Shown: piece after piece, positions 60,901-64,000 of the stretch | Position numbering within the stretch: position 1 is the first letter of the stretch | How the letters are laid out: each line of letters starts with the position of its first letter | Source: Paroedura picta | Taxonomy: Eukaryota; Chordata; Lepidosauria; Squamata; Gekkonidae | Assembly (NCBI RefSeq): GCF_049243985.1 | Contig: NC_135376.1 | Span: 43,505,001-43,569,000, forward strand | Length of the DNA stretch: 64,000 bases | Direction of reading: 5' to 3' | The notes under the pieces: model-generated | The model's input: the letters and a program-made list of their open reading frames with translations, nothing else | The model's database searches: none | What the model was told of the DNA's origin: nothing | Program-made: the position numbers and the translations under genes

Positions 60901-63732
60901 GCCCAACGTACAACTGCAGTTGGTTGGGATTCGAGCATTAACCTTTTTAGGATTATTACAAGGTGTGTGGCTCTCTCTGTATTAAGCAGCGCCCCCAGGA
61001 AGCATAATGTATTACTAACAGATTTTTCTTCAGGATTGTTTCCGGTTTACTAATATACATTCAGTGTGCCATATGGCATGTTCTACGACAGTGGTCCCCA
61101 ACCCCAGGTCCGGGGACCGGTGCTGGTCCGCGGATCAGTTGGTACCGGTCCGCAATTCCTCCTCGTTCTCCTCCCCGGCTGCTGCCTCGGGGGCTGCCCT
61201 GCCACTCTGCCTCCAGCTTACCTTTGGTGGTCTCCGTCGCTTGCCATGGCTGGGGGGCTCCCCCTCAGCGTGGCACTGTGCAGCTGCTGCTGGCAACACC
61301 CCCCAGTGGACAGTGGGAAAGCAAGTGGAGCAGGGATTCAGGCAGCGGCGACATCCCTCGGCAAAAGACTACCCCCCGTCCGGCCCTCAGTAAAATTGTC
61401 AAGCGTTGACCGGTCCCCGATGATAAAAAGGTTGGGGACCACTGTTCTACGACATGTATAAAGCCAGCTGGCCTATATGGGCACCACAAGAATTACAGGA
61501 AGTGGTGTACAATATGACAACAAAGAAAACCAGTGCTCTATTGCATGGACCAGGAAAGAAACATTAATTTAGTCTCTCCTGTTTCAGGGCTCCTGGACAT
61601 CTCCGACATAGATAGACTTGTGAACAGTCTGTCACAATTCATCCTTCATGAGGAAGATTCCCAGACCAGGTGAAAGACAGGGGGGCAGATTTGGATCTAA
61701 TGCTGTGGTCAGGGGGAACAGCTGATGCTGAGCATGGGCCTGATGATCAGCATGGGACTGATTCCTTCCTAATAACTGATGGCATTGCATTTTGTGAACA
61801 TGTTTTTTAAAACAAGCTACCAGCTTGCTATACTGGTTAGGAATGCTGACTTCTAATCTGGCAAGCTGTATTTGATTCCTGCAGCCGGCTGGGTGACCTT
61901 GGGCTCCCCACAGCACTGATAAAGCTGAGGAGTAATATCGGGGCTCTCTCAGCCTCACCTACTTCACAGGGTGTCTGTTGTGGGGAGAGGAAAGGGAAGG
62001 CAATTGTAAGCTGCTTTGAGCCTCCTTCCGGTAGAGAAAAGTGTCATATAAGAATCAACTCTTCTAAAAAAAAACACCTGTAATAGGAAACTGCAATGTC
62101 TTCTCTACTGTTCCTTATTAGGGTTTAGGCTTTCAGGGTCACTTTTAAGATGGTTATGAGTATATGAAATTAAATACATCTCATAAGATCGCACATGATT
62201 GGTCAGAAGCTGGTTTGGGTTGTGCAATGTAACTTGCTGTTAAAATGAGTGCATAAAACAACATCTACATTCTCTTTCTAAATAAGATGTGAACAGGTTC
62301 AAACTATCATACTATCAAGGACATAAACATTGGTGATGCCAAATATTTACACCTTCCTGAACTACTTATTCTTTGTTCCCACTTTTGTTCCTTAAGGGAC
62401 AGTTGGTGCTATGGTTCATTCATTGTTGCCTCAAGATCCTGTCCCGGTGGTTAGAGTTCATGACGCATTACCATACAGACTACACAGCACCTTCTCAGTC
62501 ATTCTGTTGCTCATAATTTGAACCTGTCTTTAGGCTGTTGCAAGTTAGCTCCTTGTGACACATACTTCTACTGTTCAGCACATGACATGTTGGGTGTCCA
62601 AATCTGTTAGTCATAGGACAATTCCCAAACAGACTTGGTGACACCTTGTCCTAGTCTGTGGGAGTGAGAGCATATACCTCTGCCCACCCCCCAACTGGTT
62701 TCTATATGAACTTGGTTACAATGAGCACAGAAAAACCCAAGTAATCTGCATCTGTCTGTCCAAAAATTAGATTCTCATTTATCTCCCCCAACACACACTT
62801 GGTGTTTATAGGCCATATTTAGCTACAAGAACTCCTATGGCAATTTACAATAAAAACAACTCACAATTAAAATGATAAAATGAATTAGTGACACTGAAAG
62901 GTGACAGCATATTTGAATTGTGTGTGATGTGTACCCTTCTTCCCAGCCCTCTAACGTCATATGACCTTGGTTGCTATTATGTTTTGCAGTGATAAAACAT
63001 ATCACATATGCTTTATTTTCATTTTTTGTGATGGAGAAGCCCAATGAATTGTGTTTTTTTTAGTTGTTATAATTCAGTCTCTTTGAAAGAGCTGCTTTCT
63101 TCGATTCTGGCAGAGAGTGTTTGGCTCAGGCTCTTTCTTTCGAGCTCTTACCTTTTCACCTTCCTCTTAATTCCTATAGCTTGGCTGCCATGGAGGCTGC
63201 AGGCACCCTGACTCCCTTCTACCCAGAAGTCTTCAGCAGGTGCTTGGTTCAGAAGCTCTCGGAGGGTCTGCAGTCAGGTATAGCATGCTTGTTGGGTGGA
63301 TTTAGCAGAGGCTGGCGGGGCTCGTCTTCTGCATAACCTTGCTAAGGATCTGTGAAGAAATGCTTGGTGTCTACTCTAGTGACTACCGGTGCTAACTGCA
63401 CTGTGGCTTTTACCCGCATCTCCATAAGATCTCTGCTTTGAAGCTTATGAAGTGAATCAAATGGGCAGACTAGTTTTTAGACTGTGGCTGATGTTCCTCA
63501 CATCTATGCTCTGGAGGGAATTGTGGGGGCACTTTGCTAGCCTGTTGTTTCAGACAGATGCTTTGCTTGGCTGCTGTGTTCTATGTGCTGCATGTTTCAG
63601 AACTGCAGGAGGACAGCACTGAGTTCCAGCAAGATCGTTGCTTGCAGGCCTTGGCAGCAGTGTCCACCCACCCAAGTATAATGAAGGAGACTGTTCCAGT
63701 TCTTCTCCAGCATCTCCAGAAGGTGCAGAAAG
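42961..63732 (+). CDS. MMS19: MMS19, cytosolic iron-sulphur assembly targeting factor, coding exons 1-18 (continues right of window)
   Basis: HEAT-repeat scaffold of the CIA targeting complex (with CIAO1 and CIAO2B) that brings Fe-S clusters to DNA enzymes such as XPD. Exons: 42961-43057, 48430-48478, 52941-53041, 54624-54709, 55183-55257, 56355-56424, 56517-56645, 57799-57860, 58056-58142, 58954-59028, 59242-59319, 59590-59728, 60275-60429, 60643-60721, 60837-60962, 61588-61669, 63180-63277, 63601-63732; 1720 bases, 573 residues plus one base, phases consistent throughout. Telling stretches: VKAGTRTVLDVVETLG, RLKDHHVVIPSVLQGLKAL, LKSLGADFTFGFIQVMDGEK, CYFPIDFVPPPNDPHGIQRE, YGQKELKDFLPSLW, CRHHLCEPDMKLVWPSAKLL and LAAVSTHPSIMKETVPVLL. 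The MMS19 N-domain is here; the C-terminal HEAT part is outside. Exon 1 begins MMAAGGADVDVGAPGSQLQ and is shorter than human, lacking an obvious LWGLVHDFV match; the second Met may be used. Introns hold several SINE, LINE and hAT copies. Confidence 0.97.
43058..46185. other. MMS19 intron 1, first 3 kb, nothing recognised
   Basis: No named repeat or exon. Around 44580-45250 frames of 114-153 codons are open on both strands, but none carries a motif I know. Confidence 0.4.
46190..47480 (-). mobile_element. L2-type LINE 3' part, antisense
   Basis: Minus-strand translation gives LRKSCLELNPSMMEDLWLGR, AARSLGVIFDASLSMEAQV and, further on, VQPMLRQLHWLLIGFQISFK and LVLTFKTIHSLSPTYLRDYL, i.e. the C-terminal RT region of an L2-like element, followed by its 3' UTR (46190-46640). 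A small hAT element (46916-47051) interrupts it. In MMS19 intron 1. Confidence 0.85.
46916..47051. mobile_element. Palindromic hAT-type MITE nested in the LINE
   Basis: 136 bp that fold back almost completely: left end CAGGGGTAGTCAAACTGC, right end its exact reverse complement; the arms continue through 'ggccctccagatgtcc.tggactacaattccc'. Flanked by 8-bp duplications ATGTAGAG / GTGTAGAG (one mismatch) made from LINE sequence. Confidence 0.9.
47760..47965 (-). repeat. tRNA-derived SINE, antisense
   Basis: Begins 'actacatgaagctccctta', ends 'ctgaatgcaaagctgatga' and 'taccactgagccatagcc', the reverse of the 4519/8043 SINE head. A second scrap of its tail ('catgaagcttccttctacca') is at 48085-48115. 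Confidence 0.75.
49555..51060 (-). mobile_element. L2-type LINE 3' part, antisense, longest copy in the window
   Basis: Minus-strand translation gives HQYADDTQYLLMDGCPGSPP (the RT YADD box), IKQSCLKLNPSRRSCVWVGK and STRNLGMILDSSLSMEAQTT; the part at 50881-51000 gives AFDPFQTGFQPGYGVETGLV (an upstream RT motif). The 3' UTR lies at 49555-50050. Broken by stops and frame changes. MMS19 intron 2. Confidence 0.85.
51290..51415 (+). repeat. SINE fragment
   Basis: 'gagccagtcattctctctctgcctaatctacc' to 'agggttgttatgaggaagaaaatg' and 'ggctgaataaaaatg': body of the MIR-like SINE, head missing. Confidence 0.6.
52270..52495 (+). repeat. tRNA-derived SINE (MIR-like layout)
   Basis: Head CATGTGGTGTAGTGGTTAGA, B-box GGTTTGAATCC, body TGCAGGGTTGTTGTGAGGAT, AAAATGGAGGAGAG and tail GGATATAAATGAAGTAAATA. 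Confidence 0.85.
53480..53700 (-). repeat. tRNA-derived SINE, antisense
   Basis: Reversed body (CCTCACAACAACCCTGTGAA), then 'cccagatcctagtggacattctaaccc' leading to the reversed head, which is cut off. Confidence 0.7.
53800..54125 (+). repeat. tRNA-derived SINE with a second partial head in front
   Basis: A head-only piece AGAGCCAGCTTGGTGTAGTG (53803) ends after 'gttaggagtgt'; 61 bases after its start a complete copy starts AGAGCCAGCTTGGTATAGTG and runs to ACCAACTCTTCTTCCTCC. MMS19 intron 3. Confidence 0.85.
55690..56240 (+). mobile_element. CR1-type LINE fragment with internal loss
   Basis: Near 55708-55788 one frame reads FKKGNKDDPRNYRVVSLMSI, the CR1 'NYRPVSL' RT block, then GKVLNY. Later 'tgctgtggatgtaggtaga' and 'ttagcaaagcttgtgaaatgg' match the next RT block; the end 'ggttgaactagatgacctggtagtcgcttcc' is the CR1 3' tail. 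The middle of the element is missing. MMS19 intron 5. Confidence 0.75.
56780..57075. other. Unclassified AT-rich stretch in MMS19 intron 7
   Basis: Contains 'gacctatacagctcttcctcacaggtc', which in reverse ('gaggaagagctgtataggtc') recalls the ends of retroelements with hammerhead-like motifs. No other support; may be a repeat or plain intron. Confidence 0.25.
59762..59992 (+). repeat. tRNA-derived SINE (MIR-like layout)
   Basis: Head GATGGTGTGGCATAGTGGTT, B-box-like CAGTTTGAATCC, body AAGATAAAATGGAGGAGGGG and tail GCATCCTCATTGGGGAGGA. MMS19 intron 12. Confidence 0.85.
61089..61444. mobile_element. hAT-type non-autonomous transposon, 356 bp
   Basis: Terminal inverted repeats CAGTGGTCCCCAACC and GGTTGGGGACCACTG are exact; a perfect 8-bp target duplication TTCTACGA flanks it (61081-61088, 61445-61452). 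GC-rich interior; no transposase. Same family as 2640-3048 by right-end likeness. MMS19 intron 15. Confidence 0.93.
61815..62068 (+). repeat. tRNA-derived SINE
   Basis: Diverged head (CAGCTTGCTATACTGGTTAG), body TGTCTGTTGTGGGGAGAGGA and end AAGAATCAACTCTTC plus A-run. MMS19 intron 16. Confidence 0.8.
62070..63175. other. MMS19 intron 16, nothing recognised
   Basis: AT-rich intron without a repeat I can name, ending at the polypyrimidine tract before exon 17. Confidence 0.4.
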
Positions 63733-63859
63733 GTAACACAAGAATTGTATTGGACAAGTGGGAGCAACTCTAGTTATTGGTTCCTAATAGAGAAGGGTAA
63801 TAGGGATGGGATATGGAAATGGCTTAGAGATGTGTCAGAGAGATTTACAAATATAATTT

Positions 63860-63925
63860 TATTCTCAGGGCAGGGGCTTGGACTATGACATGTTGGTCCC
63901 TTCCAGCCTTTATAACTTCAAACAA
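63860..63925 (+). mobile_element. CR1 3'-tail-like scrap
   Basis: 'gggcaggggcttggactatgacatg' and 'ggtcccttccagcctttataac' follow the CR1 3' terminus wording. Confidence 0.6.
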
Positions 63926-64000
63926 ACAAGAGAGAGAGTGGCCAAGTTTGTTACTGGAAAGTTTGGTTTGGCATGGCCTTTGGCTATCCCGGTCACAGCC

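Noticed and set aside
1-64000. CRISPR array, operon or bacterial-type system
   Set aside because: Spliced vertebrate genes and reptile repeats throughout; no spaced direct-repeat array and no prokaryotic gene.

Overview
The window is vertebrate nuclear DNA, most likely from a squamate reptile. It carries four intron-rich protein genes that sit in the same order and relative orientation as on human chromosome 10q24: HOGA1 (minus, 5' half only), ANKRD2 (minus, complete), UBTD1 (minus, complete) and MMS19 (plus, 5' half only). The repeats point to a lizard or relative: tRNA-derived SINEs of at least three kinds, CR1 and L2-type LINE fragments, hAT DNA transposons with 8-bp target duplications, a 5S-rRNA-derived SINE and a repeat with a hammerhead-like core. 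The species cannot be named from the sequence.

Layout: 1-3662 holds the first three coding exons of HOGA1, a mitochondrial 4-hydroxy-2-oxoglutarate aldolase; the rest lies left of the window. 4988-11983 holds all nine coding exons of ANKRD2, a muscle ankyrin-repeat protein (333 residues, five exons of exactly 99 bases). 12-15 kb is intergenic. 15834-38265 holds UBTD1 (three coding exons, 227 residues) with a 21-kb first intron full of repeats and including unusual GC-rich blocks at 19.4 and 20.2-21.4 kb. A CpG-rich first exon and promoter of UBTD1 lies at about 38.0-38.95 kb. After about 4.7 kb without coding sequence, MMS19 starts at 42961 and runs rightwards through 18 coding exons to 63732 and beyond the window.

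Every exon boundary given was placed by hand from GT/AG sites, by reading-frame phase, and by agreement with the human proteins as I remember them; the phases close without error in all four genes. The genes are unrelated in function (glyoxylate metabolism, muscle stress signalling, ubiquitin-pathway regulation, cytosolic iron-sulphur protein assembly), so the arrangement is conserved synteny, not an operon. I saw no LTR retroelement, no tRNA gene other than SINE heads, and no convincing extra protein gene. The most unusual parts are the GC-rich block with a young 215-bp tandem duplication and two perfect hairpins, the hammerhead-like motif in a dispersed repeat, and several clean transposon-in-transposon insertions.
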